The notes beneath the pieces were generated by a model. That model worked only from the letters and a program-made list of their open reading frames with translations. It was not told the origin of the DNA and searched no databases. Of a stretch of DNA of 36,184 nt, positions 24,493 to 32,979 are shown in pieces (position 1 is the first letter of the stretch; every line of letters begins with the position of its first letter). The DNA is from Pseudomonadota bacterium (lineage in GTDB: Bacteria > Myxococcota_A > Polyangia > Haliangiales > Haliangiaceae), in contig JAEWJO010000264.1 in NCBI GenBank assembly GCA_023386455.1, positions 1 through 36,184 of the forward strand, read 5' to 3'. Both the position numbers and the translations under genes were made by a program.

Positions 24493-25140
24493 CTACGCGT
24501 CGACGAGCGGAGCGCCGGTCGCGCCCTCTGCGTGGTCGCGGCTCACGCCGGGCGCCAGCTCGACGATCCGGAAGCCATGACCGGTCGGCTCGAATGCGCC
24601 GAGCTCGGTGATCACGAGTGACACGACACGCTGCGCGGTCAGCGGGTAGTCGCACGTCGCGACGAGCTTGAGCTCGCGCTTCTTGGTCACGTGCTGCATC
24701 ATCACGATCAGGCGGCGGCAGCCGGAGGCGAGATCCATCGCGCCACCGATGCCCATCACCTTGCCGCCGGGCACCGCCCAGTTCGCGAGGTCACCACCGG
24801 CGGAGACCTGCATGCCGCCCATGATCGCGAGATCGACGTGGCCGCCGCGAATCATCCCGAAGGACGCGGCGGAGTCGAACGTCGAGCCGCCCGGGAGGAC
24901 CGTCACGGTCTGCTTGCCCGCGTTGATGAGGTTCGGATCCTCGTCGCCCTCGTACGGGAACGGGCCGGTGCCGAGGAGGCCATTCTCCGAGTGGAGCCAG
25001 GCATGGCCTTCGGGCAGGTAGTCGGCCACCTGCGTCGGAAGGCCGATCCCGAGGTTGACGATCGAGCCCGCAGGAATCTCGCGCGCCGCGCGGCGCGCCA
25101 TGTCCTCGGTGCTCCAGCCGGTGGACGGAGTGGTCGTCAT
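24493..25140 (-). CDS. 3-oxoacid CoA-transferase subunit B (215 aa)
   Basis: Beta subunit of a family I CoA-transferase (AtoA/ScoB/PcaJ type), which moves CoA from succinyl-CoA or acetyl-CoA to a 3-oxoacid. The active-site motif is S-E-N-G-L-L-G with Glu52, the residue that carries CoA as a thioester. Conserved N-L-G-I-G-L-P-T near the N-terminus and G-G-A-M-D-L-A-S are also present. Substrate is uncertain; acetoacetate and 3-oxoadipate enzymes look alike. Its ATG overlaps the stop of subunit A (ATGA). It is the last gene of the minus-strand operon and is followed by REP copy 2. Confidence 0.93.
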   Translation of the reverse strand: MTTTPSTGWSTEDMARRAAREIPAGSIVNLGIGLPTQVADYLPEGHAWLHSENGLLGTGPFPYEGDEDPNLINAGKQTVTVLPGGSTFDSAASFGMIRGGHVDLAIMGGMQVSAGGDLANWAVPGGKVMGIGGAMDLASGCRRLIVMMQHVTKKRELKLVATCDYPLTAQRVVSLVITELGAFEPTGHGFRIVELAPGVSRDHAEGATGAPLVDA

Positions 25141-25850
25141 GGCCGCTTCCTCAGCGTCTTGTACTCGAACGCGTTCTCGTGCTCCGGCACGTGGATGATC
25201 TTGTGGACGAAGATGCCCTGCAGGTGGACGTCGTCTGGATCGATCGTCCCGTTGGGCACGAGCTCGTCGCACTCGACGAGCGTGAGCTTCGCGGCGGTCG
25301 CCATCACCGGGTTGAAGTTGCGGGCGGTGCGCCAGAACCGGAGGTTGCCGAAGTGATCGGATCTCGCCGCGCGAACGAGCGCGACATCGCCGGGGAGCGC
25401 GCGCTCGAGCATGTAGCGCCGGCCGTCGATCTCGCGCGTCTCCTTGCCGTCCTCGACGACGGTGCCCACGCCCGTCGGCGTGAAGAACGCGGGGATGCCG
25501 GCACCTGCCGCGCGCATGCGCTCGGCGAGCGTGCCCTGCGGCGTGATCTCGACCTTGACCTCACCGGAGGCCATCCGCGTGTGCAGCTCCTCGTTCGAGC
25601 CGATGTAGCTGCAGATGACCTTCCTGATGAGGCCGGCCTTGAGCCAGGTGGCGAGCCCCTTGCCGAGGTTGCCGGCGTTGTTCGAGACGAGCGTCAGGTT
25701 ACGGACGTTCTTCTCGACGACGCCGCGAATGAGCGCCTCTGGATTGCCGGAGAGGCCGAAGCCTCCAACCATGATCGTCATGCCGTCGCGCAGCGGCGCG
25801 AGGGCATCGGCGATCGATGCGCAGATCTTGTCACTGTGTCGTCCGGTCAT
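25137..25850 (-). CDS. 3-oxoacid CoA-transferase subunit A (237 aa)
   Basis: Alpha subunit, pairing with the B subunit encoded immediately downstream. The CoA-binding glycine loop M-V-G-G-F-G-L-S-G-N-P is at about residues 27-37. S-N-N-A-G, T-P-Q-G-T-L-A-E-R-M-R-A-A-G-A-G-I-P-A-F-F-T-P-T-G-V-G and the K-E-T-R-E-I-D-G-R-x-Y segment are typical of ScoA/AtoD/PcaI. Its ATG shares one base with the aminotransferase stop (TGATG), so translation is tightly coupled. Full family length. Confidence 0.93.
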   Translation of the reverse strand: MTGRHSDKICASIADALAPLRDGMTIMVGGFGLSGNPEALIRGVVEKNVRNLTLVSNNAGNLGKGLATWLKAGLIRKVICSYIGSNEELHTRMASGEVKVEITPQGTLAERMRAAGAGIPAFFTPTGVGTVVEDGKETREIDGRRYMLERALPGDVALVRAARSDHFGNLRFWRTARNFNPVMATAAKLTLVECDELVPNGTIDPDDVHLQGIFVHKIIHVPEHENAFEYKTLRKRP

Positions 25851-27109
25851 CAGGAAGCCCCGAATGCAGCCACGGCTGCCTCGCCGAGTGAACGGAGGCC
25901 CGTGACGAGCTCGCTCTCGGTGATGCAGAGCGGCGGTGAGACGATCGCGGTGCCGCGCTTGCCGTCGACGTGGAGCGAGAGCTTGCGGCGGGCGAGCTCG
26001 CCGCCGAACGCGGCCCAGCGATCGACCGGCGCCTCGAGCTCGAGCACCCCGAGCATACCGAGCGAGCGAACGAACGCCTTGACCGGAAGGCGCGCGGCGA
26101 TCGCGTCGAGCTCGCGGCGCAGCACCGGGCCGAGCGCGGCGGCATTGTCGTAGAGGCGATCGTCCTCGTAGACCTTCAGCGTCTCGAGCGCGGCGGCGCA
26201 TGCGGTCGGGTGCGCGTAGTACGTGAGGCCGCACGCGAGCACGTGCTCGTCGAAGTGCTTCGCGACGCGCTCGTGGACGATGACGGCGCCGATCGTCGCG
26301 TAGCCCGATGCGAGGCCCTTCGCGACGGTGATGAGATCGGGTGTGACGTCCCAGTGCTGGAAGCCAAACGGCTTGCCCGTGCGACCAAAGCCGGTGAGCA
26401 CCTCGTCGGCGACGAGCAGCGCACCTTCCTCGTCGCACGCGGTGCGGACGATCGGCCAGTACTCGGGTGGCGGCACGAGCACGCCGTTGGCGCCCGGGAC
26501 CGGCTCGAGGAAGACGGCGGCGATCGACCGCGGTCCCTCGAGGCGCATCGTGTCGCCGATGTTCGTCGCGCACTCGCGACGGCAGGTATCGACCGTCTTG
26601 CCGAACGGGCAGCGGTCGCAATAGCAGTCCTGCACGTGAACGACGCCGGGGATCAGCGGCTCGAGCGGCGCGCGCCGCCAGTCGCCGGTGAGCGCGAGCG
26701 CGCCCATCGACGCACCGTGATAGCTGCGGTAGCGCGAGAGGTTCTTGTGCCGGCCGGTGACGAGGCGCGCGATCTTGAGCGCGTTCTCGTTCGCCTCGGC
26801 GCCGCCGAGCGTGAAGAAGACCTTCGAGAAGCCGGGCCCCGCCATCGCGAGGAGACGCTCGGCGAGCTCGACCTTCGCCGGGTAGACGGCATTGGGAGCG
26901 GAGAGGCAGAGCTCGTCGGCCTGCCGCTTGATCGCGTCGACGATCCGGCGATTGCCGTGGCCGACGTTGACCTGGTAGCTCAGCGCACCGAGATCGAGCC
27001 AGCGATCGCCGGACTTCGTCGTGAACCAGGCGCCCTCGCCGCCCGTCAGCTCGAGCGGCTTGGCGGCGTTCTGCGCGGTCCACGTGAAGAAGAACGGATA
27101 GTCACTCAC
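25850..27109 (-). CDS. Class III PLP-dependent aminotransferase, omega-amino acid type (419 aa)
   Basis: Transfers an amino group from a terminal (omega) amine to a keto acid. PLP-site residues: G-G-A-E-A-N-E (102-108), Y-H-G-A-S (130-134), D-E-V-L-T-G with Asp235, and T-V-A-K-G-L with Schiff-base Lys264. A cysteine-rich insert at 162-180 has Cys162, 164, 167, 176 and 180 (start D-C-Y-C-D-R-C-P-F-G). A comparable C-x-x-C-P-F-G segment occurs in taurine and related class III aminotransferases. It may bind a metal or be structural. It begins at GTG 27109 overlapping the C45 gene's stop (GTGA). The operon position suggests it acts on the product of the C45 hydrolase, before CoA activation. Confidence 0.92.
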   Translation of the reverse strand: MSDYPFFFTWTAQNAAKPLELTGGEGAWFTTKSGDRWLDLGALSYQVNVGHGNRRIVDAIKRQADELCLSAPNAVYPAKVELAERLLAMAGPGFSKVFFTLGGAEANENALKIARLVTGRHKNLSRYRSYHGASMGALALTGDWRRAPLEPLIPGVVHVQDCYCDRCPFGKTVDTCRRECATNIGDTMRLEGPRSIAAVFLEPVPGANGVLVPPPEYWPIVRTACDEEGALLVADEVLTGFGRTGKPFGFQHWDVTPDLITVAKGLASGYATIGAVIVHERVAKHFDEHVLACGLTYYAHPTACAAALETLKVYEDDRLYDNAAALGPVLRRELDAIAARLPVKAFVRSLGMLGVLELEAPVDRWAAFGGELARRKLSLHVDGKRGTAIVSPPLCITESELVTGLRSLGEAAVAAFGAS

Positions 27110-28245
27110 AAGCGCCACTTCTCCGGCGCGACGTTGTGGATGAAGCCCTGCTGGGCCCACACGTCGCCGGCGTCGAGATTCATCGCGATCGCGCCACAGG
27201 TCGCCGCGCCATGCGGGGCCTCGGGTGTCGCCATGTTCGTGCAGATGCTGCGCGGCCAGCCCTCCTCGGAGCCGAGCCGCTTCCACGCGTCGTCGAGATC
27301 CTTGACCGGTGCGCGCTCGAGATCCTTCTCGAGCCACTGCATGCGGTCGTAGGTCGTGCTCGCCGCCGGCACCTTGCTGCGCGCGGCGACATCCGCGTCG
27401 AAGCAATGGTTCGTGTGACAGAACGCCGGCTTCTCGCCCGCGAACACGAGGCGGCGGCGCGTCCCCGACGACTCGATCGAGAACGCCTCCTTGCGGTCGG
27501 CGACGAAGTAGTGATGTCCCGAGCCGATCGGGCTCTTCACGATCAGGTCGCGCGCGGAGGCCGCGTTGTCCTCGTGCAGCGCGCGCCGCACCATCGCCGG
27601 CCACACGACGCCGAGCGTCGCGTCCGTCGAGTAGAGGTTGTTGATCGCGATCGCGACGCGCGCCGCGTTCATGCCGGCCATGCCGAGGCACCCGGTGACG
27701 GTGAGCAGGCGCGCCGCCGGTCCGTCGTCGCTCGCGGGGACGCCAAGCACCATCACGTACGGGATCGCCGTCGCGTGCATGTCCCAGGTCTGCGCGAGGA
27801 TGCGTCCCGTCGCGGTCTCGGCCCAGATGACGCTGCAGCCATCGCCGCCGAGCGACGTCGCGCCCGCGCTGGCCGGGGAGTCGACGCCGCCGCCGGTCAT
27901 GTCCGGATCGTCACCCTCGGGCGCGAGGCGCCACGCCTCGGGATCTGGATCGAGATCGCGCAGATCGGTGTAGTGGTTCGCGACGACGATCTCCTCGGGG
28001 GCGACGATCGCGCCCTCGGCGATCCCGATCAGCTCCTCGTAGAGCCCGTGGTGATAGCGCTCGAGGACCGGCAGGTGCGCCTTCGCGGCCGTCATCACCT
28101 GCTCGCGCGTCTTGAACCCGCCGACCTTCGTGCAGAGGTACGCGCGGATCTCGGCGAGCGCGCGGACCTCGCCGCGGAAGCTCTCGCCGTGGATACGACC
28201 CCACTCGCGCGGCGATTTGCCGGCGGGAAGCTCGAGGACTCTCAC
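27106..28245 (-). CDS. C45-type Ntn-hydrolase / acyltransferase (379 aa)
   Basis: Relative of isopenicillin-N N-acyltransferase (acyl-CoA:6-APA acyltransferase, peptidase C45). The self-cleaving Gly-Cys is in L-G-G-D-G-C-S-V-I-W (Cys137), followed by T-W-D-M-H and the typical G-x-x-G-M-N-x-x-R-V-A-I-A-I-N segment. Members hydrolyse or form amide bonds of acylated amino acids; the bacterial substrates are mostly unknown. No signal peptide. GTG 28245 was chosen because the longer frame to 28308 is made of REP DNA. A GGGGG-rich stretch precedes it. It is coupled to the aminotransferase by a 4-nt overlap. Confidence 0.85.
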   Translation of the reverse strand: MRVLELPAGKSPREWGRIHGESFRGEVRALAEIRAYLCTKVGGFKTREQVMTAAKAHLPVLERYHHGLYEELIGIAEGAIVAPEEIVVANHYTDLRDLDPDPEAWRLAPEGDDPDMTGGGVDSPASAGATSLGGDGCSVIWAETATGRILAQTWDMHATAIPYVMVLGVPASDDGPAARLLTVTGCLGMAGMNAARVAIAINNLYSTDATLGVVWPAMVRRALHEDNAASARDLIVKSPIGSGHHYFVADRKEAFSIESSGTRRRLVFAGEKPAFCHTNHCFDADVAARSKVPAASTTYDRMQWLEKDLERAPVKDLDDAWKRLGSEEGWPRSICTNMATPEAPHGAATCGAIAMNLDAGDVWAQQGFIHNVAPEKWRL

Positions 28246-28258
28246 GGCGCCCCCCGCA

Positions 28259-28279
28259 CAAGTAAATGTAACCGTCCCC
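28259..28279 (-). repeat. REP copy 4 (diverged, hairpin lost)
   Basis: Minus strand GGGGACGGTTACATTTACTT followed by G. It keeps the head and the closing CTTG but not the palindrome. Same orientation as copy 3, 31 nt away. Confidence 0.65.
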
Positions 28280-28310
28280 GTACACAGGAGTTGCGCGGGG
28301 TTCGGCACCG

Positions 28311-28336
28311 CAAGTTAACCAAGTTAAGACCGTCCC
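28311..28336 (-). repeat. REP copy 3, with a compensatory stem change
   Basis: Minus strand head GGGACGGT, then CTTAAC-TTG-GTTAAC and TTG. Compared with copies 1 and 2, the stem's inner G-C pair is replaced by C-G, so pairing is kept. Its first G is also the last base of the TAG stop codon of the fusion gene. Confidence 0.85.
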
Positions 28337-31300
28337 TAGTCACGGAGCACCGCGATGGTGGCATCGAGCTGGTCGAGCGCCGGGATGATGCCGAGCTTGC
28401 CGTTGGGGAACTGGCGGACGGCGACACCCTTGTCGGCGAGCTCGTCGACGAGCTCGTCGCTGGCATCGATCACGCGGTAGGCGCCGAGGCCGGCGGCACC
28501 GGCGTACGAGCCGAGCACGCCATCGAGCGCCCTGGCAGCGCCGGCGATGTCGAGCTTGCGCGCCTCGCGAAGCTGGTGGTGCTGGCGCACGAGCGAGAGC
28601 TCGTCGCCGTCCCACGTCGAGACCAGCGTCAGCGGCGTGCCGATGAACCAGCGCGCGCTGGTGTGCAGATAGCCGGTCTGGCCGCCGCCCCACCACGCGA
28701 GCACGTCGGGGATGAGGCCGAGCGCCGGCGACATGAACGGACCGAGGCCGGAGCGGTACGTGTGTGTCGTCGTCTCGACGGCGATCAGCGGCAGGTCGAG
28801 CTCCTTGCGGAGCGCGTTCAGCGCCGTCGCGAACTGATTCGTCAGGACGGCGCCGGTGCGCTCCTGCACGGGCTCGTAGACGAAGCCGAGGACCTTCGAC
28901 GGACCGCCGGCGGCGGCGACGGCCTCGCGGAGCGCGGCGATCGTCGCGTCGACGGACGCGCTCGGGTGCGGCACGCGTGGCCACGCGAAGTGACCCGGTC
29001 CACCCCGGTGAACGCCCGGATCCGACAGCGACCGGCACGTCGCCGCGGTGTGGCCGTAGTAGCCACCGGCCAGGCCGATCGCGACCTGCGCCTCCTTGCG
29101 CGTGCACTTCACGAGGCGAAGCGCCTTGTCGACGCACTCGTCGCGGCTCGACGTCAGATAGATGTGCGGCAGCTCCGGGATGAGCGAGCCGATCCACTCG
29201 AGCGCGCGGACGGCGCCCGGCGACACGTAGTTCATGAGCGTCAGCTTGTTGACCGCGGGACCGTAGAGGAGGCCCTTGGTCTCGGCCTCGCGCAGCGACG
29301 CCGGGCCACTCGCGAACGGCTTCGTCAGACCCGACGCGAGATCGAGCCTGACCTCGACCGGCATCTTCGGCGCGTGCCACGTGCTGCGCGCGGCCCACGT
29401 GCGCAGCGTGTCTGCCTTGCGCGCCGGATCGGGCGCGAACGCGCCGAGCGGGATGCGGTAGTAGATCGCCTGGCCTTCCGGATCCTCGTACTGACCGGTG
29501 AGGACCGAGACGACGTGCGCGCCGAACACGCGGTTCAGGTGCGTCATCTGCGCCGTGCGACCGACGCGGTTGCGCCCGGTGACGTAGCGATACCGCGGCG
29601 AGCCATCCGGCTTCTTGCGTGCGGCGGCATCGCGGAGCTGCAGCTCCTTGAGCTTCCGGCCGATGCCGGAGCTCTGGTAGCTCGGCGCGACCGTGATCGA
29701 CACCGAGTACATCGTGTTGTTCTGGCCGAGCATCGGATCGTCGTCGCAGCCCTCGACGTCCTTGCTCTGCTCGAGCGGGCCGCCGATCGCGAACGCGACG
29801 AGCTGCATGCCGCCGGACGGTCCCGGCGCCTCGCCGACGAGCAGCGAGCCATCGGGATCCTCGATCGCGGCCTTGATCTCCGCCGGCGGCGTGCGGCGCG
29901 CCGGCTCGTAGACCTGGTACTCGATGTCGAGGATCGCGGGCAGGTGCTGGGTCACCTCGGCGTGGGGCACGAGGCGGTACGCGACCTCGCTCGGCGGTTG
30001 CGGCGGTGGCGCCGGCGGGACGGCCGGATCCTCCCACTCGGGCGGCTTCTTGCCGTCGTGCGCGTCGAGCCACGACAGCGAGCGGCGAATCGTCTCGAAC
30101 AGCAGATCGATCTCGCGCGCGAGGAACGAGTCGCTGAGCCGGTAGCGTGCGGTTCGCGTGCCGGCAGCGAACACGACGGCACCGCGCCAGAACCGCTGGT
30201 TGATGAAGGCGTTGAGCAGATCCGCCGTCGGCAGATCGAACGCGAACGCGTAGCCCGCGGCGCGCGGGAGCTGCACGAGGTGCGGGTACGCGCGCGCGAT
30301 CTGGGCGAGCCGCGGCGCGACGAGCTTCTCGATGCGCTCGGCGTTGTGGCTCATCGACACCATGTCGGCGTGGATGCGGCCGCGCACGAGCGACGCGTTG
30401 TGCGCGCTCGCCGGCTCGGGGTCGGCAAACCGGGACATCACGACGCCGACCTGCGCGCGCTTCGCGAACGTCACGGCATCCGGGTAGTCCTGCTGGCCGC
30501 GCGGCGACATCAGGCGGAACTTCGAGTGCCACGCGAACGGGCCACCGAGGCCGAACCCGACCTGGACCTCGTCGAACACGAGGAACGTCTGGTGGTGGCG
30601 CGTCAGCAGGCGCAGCGCGCGGAAGAACCGCTCGGTGGCATAGCGATCGCCACCCTCGCTCTGCATCGGCTCGATGATCACGCAGTTGTAGTCGCCGGTC
30701 TTGATCGCCTCGTGGACGGCGGCGAGCGACGCGACCTCGGCCGCGAGCAGCGCGTCGTCCTTGGCGTGGCCGAAGCGCTCCTTCAGCTCGTCGATCGATC
30801 CGCTGGCGGCGGCCGCGTAGAACCCGCTCGGTGCGGTCGGCTCGTCGCCGGGCTGGGCCCACAGCGGGAACGGCGCGAACGTGCACTGATAGCCGGCGAG
30901 CTCGAACGGCACGCGCTTGCTCGGCGAGTGCGTCGCGTGCAGCGACAGCCACGTGCGGCCGTGGAAGCTGCCCTCGAACGCGAGGATCTTCGTCGCGTTC
31001 GGCCGCGGGCAGTTGATCCGGCACAGCGCCATCGCCTTCTCGTTGGCCTCGGCGCCCGACGCGACGAACGTCACGTGCGGCAGGCCGGGGACGAGCTGGC
31101 GGAGCGCATTCGCGTAGTCGATCGCGGCGGCGGTCTCGCGGACCGCGGTGTCGTCGTTGGTGACGAGCGTGTCGGCGAACTCGCCCTCGGTGAACGCGCG
31201 GACGACCGGATCCTCGGCGAACCCGCCGACGACCGTCGCGGTCTGGCTCATGCCGTCGAGGACGGCGAGCGGCTCCTGATCGATCGAGACCATCCACGGC

Positions 31301-32979
31301 CCGGCCGAGCGCAGGTGATCGAACACCGGCGGCTTCTTCTCCTTCGGCACGCGGTCGCCCGCGTAGAGGCGCGCGAGCAGCGCGGCGCTCTCGGGCAGGA
31401 CGCCGCCGGCGGGCCGGCCGATCGACATCGGACGCGGCATGTCGACGAGGCGGCGTGCGGCCTCGGCCTCTTCCTCGGCGACGTGCTGGCGCTCGATCCG
31501 GTCGAGGTCATACGCCGGGATGTGCGGCGCGAGCTGCGGGTGCGGCGTGACGGCACCGAGCACGTTCTCGAGGATCGCGAGCGGCGCGGTCACGTTGCGG
31601 TGCGCCCACGCGCCGGCCGGGCGGTAGTTGCCGCTCTTGCCGACGCCGTAGAACGGCAGCTTCGGGCTCGCGAGGTTCGTCGAGCGGTTGCGGTTCAGCA
31701 TGCCGCTCTTCGTCCGCTTCGCGAACGCCTCGAAGCGCTCGGGCGAGCCGGTGAACACGGCGTTGACGAACCCGTACGGGCTACTGTCGATCACGGCGAC
31801 GGCCTCGTCGTCGGAGTCGATCACCTCGATCGCGAGATCGGGACCGAACACCTCGATGTCCGTGTAGCCGGGAATCGCGTGGTTGCCGTCGGGCAGCCGG
31901 TGAAGCGATGCGGTGCGGTAGTAGCCGCCGGGCAGCTTCTGTCCCGCGACGATCGGCTCGGCGCCGGCCTTCTTCGCGGCCTCGATCGCGCCCTCGAGCT
32001 TCGTCAGCGCGCCGTGCGTCGCGACCGGACCGGCGAACACGCTCGGATCCTCGGGGCTGCCGAACTTGATCTCGCGCACGACCTTCGCGAGCGCGTCGAT
32101 GAAGCGATCGGCGATCTTGCGATGGACGAGCACGCGCTCGGTGCCCGTACAGCGCTGGCCCGCCGACAGGTAGCCACCGACGACGACCTCGTGGACCGCC
32201 TGGCGGAGCGCCGCATCCTCGAGGACGACGGCGACGTTCTTGCCGCCCATCTCGAGCGCGACGAGGAGCTCCGGACGATCGACGCTCGCCTCGAGGATGC
32301 GCCGGCCGACCGCCCAGCTCCCGGTGAAACACAGGCCGCGCAGGAGCGGCGACGCCACCATCGCCGCGCCGACCGCGCCGGTGCCCGCGACGACATTGAT
32401 GACGCCTGCGGGGATCTTCGCCGCGTGCGCGGCCTCCGCATAGCGCTGGCCACAGAGTGGCGTGACGTCGCTCGGCTTGATCACGACCGTGTTGCCGGCG
32501 AGCAGCGCGGGCACGACGTGCGCGTGACATAGATGGAGCGGGAAGTTGAACGGGCCGATCACGCCGACCACGCCGAGCGGCTGGTAGCGGAGGTACTCGC
32601 CGGGAGCGACCGCTCCCGCCTTGAGGTCCCCGGCCATCGCGGCGCGTACGAGATCGAAGCGATTGAGGAGCGTCTGCACCTCCTGCTTCGCCTCGCCGCG
32701 GATCTTGCCGGTCTCGAGGACGATCGCGTCCGCGAGCTGCGCGGCACGAGCCGCAAGCTCTGCCTTGAAGCGATCGAGATGCGCGATTCGCTCCGCGAGC
32801 GAGAGCTGGGCCCATGCGGGCTGCGCCGTCGCGGCTGCCTTTGCCGCCTCCTCCACCGCCCCGACCGTGAATCCTGTCTCGAAGACCACCGCACCATCGG
32901 CCGCCGGATTGCGCGACACGAGAGCGGTGCCCGATGGCGCGACAAACTCGCCACCGATGTAATTGCCGAGAGCCTGCAC
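28336..32979 (-). CDS. Four-domain fusion: AstD-like aldehyde dehydrogenase, class III aminotransferase, GNAT, degenerate aminotransferase (1547 aa)
   Basis: One uninterrupted frame. Residues 1-478: aldehyde dehydrogenase like succinylglutamate-semialdehyde dehydrogenase (AstD), with A-L-E-M-G-G (Glu243), A-G-Q-R-C-T (Cys277) and S-G-N-Y-R-P. About 498-973: class III aminotransferase nearest lysine 6-aminotransferase, with A-S-G-A-E-A-N-E (640-647), H-G-R-T, D-E-V-Q (Asp803) and F-A-K-R-A-Q-V (Lys840). Pro-rich linker 985-996. About 998-1178: GNAT domain with Y-Q-S-S-G-I-G-R-K-L. About 1183-1547: a second class III fold in which the sites read S-S-R-D-E-C-V-D (1277-1284), V-E-T-T-T-H-T-Y and A-W-W-G-G-G-Q (1428-1434), with no PLP lysine. 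GTG 32979 was chosen because AstD similarity starts there; ATG 33063 is also open. A -10-like TATTAA ends 4 nt before the GTG. Predicted to convert a terminal amine to a carboxylate by coupled transamination and oxidation. Confidence 0.9.
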   Translation of the reverse strand: MQALGNYIGGEFVAPSGTALVSRNPAADGAVVFETGFTVGAVEEAAKAAATAQPAWAQLSLAERIAHLDRFKAELAARAAQLADAIVLETGKIRGEAKQEVQTLLNRFDLVRAAMAGDLKAGAVAPGEYLRYQPLGVVGVIGPFNFPLHLCHAHVVPALLAGNTVVIKPSDVTPLCGQRYAEAAHAAKIPAGVINVVAGTGAVGAAMVASPLLRGLCFTGSWAVGRRILEASVDRPELLVALEMGGKNVAVVLEDAALRQAVHEVVVGGYLSAGQRCTGTERVLVHRKIADRFIDALAKVVREIKFGSPEDPSVFAGPVATHGALTKLEGAIEAAKKAGAEPIVAGQKLPGGYYRTASLHRLPDGNHAIPGYTDIEVFGPDLAIEVIDSDDEAVAVIDSSPYGFVNAVFTGSPERFEAFAKRTKSGMLNRNRSTNLASPKLPFYGVGKSGNYRPAGAWAHRNVTAPLAILENVLGAVTPHPQLAPHIPAYDLDRIERQHVAEEEAEAARRLVDMPRPMSIGRPAGGVLPESAALLARLYAGDRVPKEKKPPVFDHLRSAGPWMVSIDQEPLAVLDGMSQTATVVGGFAEDPVVRAFTEGEFADTLVTNDDTAVRETAAAIDYANALRQLVPGLPHVTFVASGAEANEKAMALCRINCPRPNATKILAFEGSFHGRTWLSLHATHSPSKRVPFELAGYQCTFAPFPLWAQPGDEPTAPSGFYAAAASGSIDELKERFGHAKDDALLAAEVASLAAVHEAIKTGDYNCVIIEPMQSEGGDRYATERFFRALRLLTRHHQTFLVFDEVQVGFGLGGPFAWHSKFRLMSPRGQQDYPDAVTFAKRAQVGVVMSRFADPEPASAHNASLVRGRIHADMVSMSHNAERIEKLVAPRLAQIARAYPHLVQLPRAAGYAFAFDLPTADLLNAFINQRFWRGAVVFAAGTRTARYRLSDSFLAREIDLLFETIRRSLSWLDAHDGKKPPEWEDPAVPPAPPPQPPSEVAYRLVPHAEVTQHLPAILDIEYQVYEPARRTPPAEIKAAIEDPDGSLLVGEAPGPSGGMQLVAFAIGGPLEQSKDVEGCDDDPMLGQNNTMYSVSITVAPSYQSSGIGRKLKELQLRDAAARKKPDGSPRYRYVTGRNRVGRTAQMTHLNRVFGAHVVSVLTGQYEDPEGQAIYYRIPLGAFAPDPARKADTLRTWAARSTWHAPKMPVEVRLDLASGLTKPFASGPASLREAETKGLLYGPAVNKLTLMNYVSPGAVRALEWIGSLIPELPHIYLTSSRDECVDKALRLVKCTRKEAQVAIGLAGGYYGHTAATCRSLSDPGVHRGGPGHFAWPRVPHPSASVDATIAALREAVAAAGGPSKVLGFVYEPVQERTGAVLTNQFATALNALRKELDLPLIAVETTTHTYRSGLGPFMSPALGLIPDVLAWWGGGQTGYLHTSARWFIGTPLTLVSTWDGDELSLVRQHHQLREARKLDIAGAARALDGVLGSYAGAAGLGAYRVIDASDELVDELADKGVAVRQFPNGKLGIIPALDQLDATIAVLRD

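Noticed and set aside
28259..28336. Attachment site of an integrated element
   Set aside because: The sequences match the RAYT-flanking REPs in head and hairpin; there is no integrase and no core duplication.
27136..32532. A plus-strand open frame of about 1800 codons, antisense to the fusion and C45 genes
   Set aside because: Its translation is Arg/Ala/Asp/Leu-rich without any domain, and it is the codon-position mirror of well-supported minus-strand genes in GC-rich DNA.
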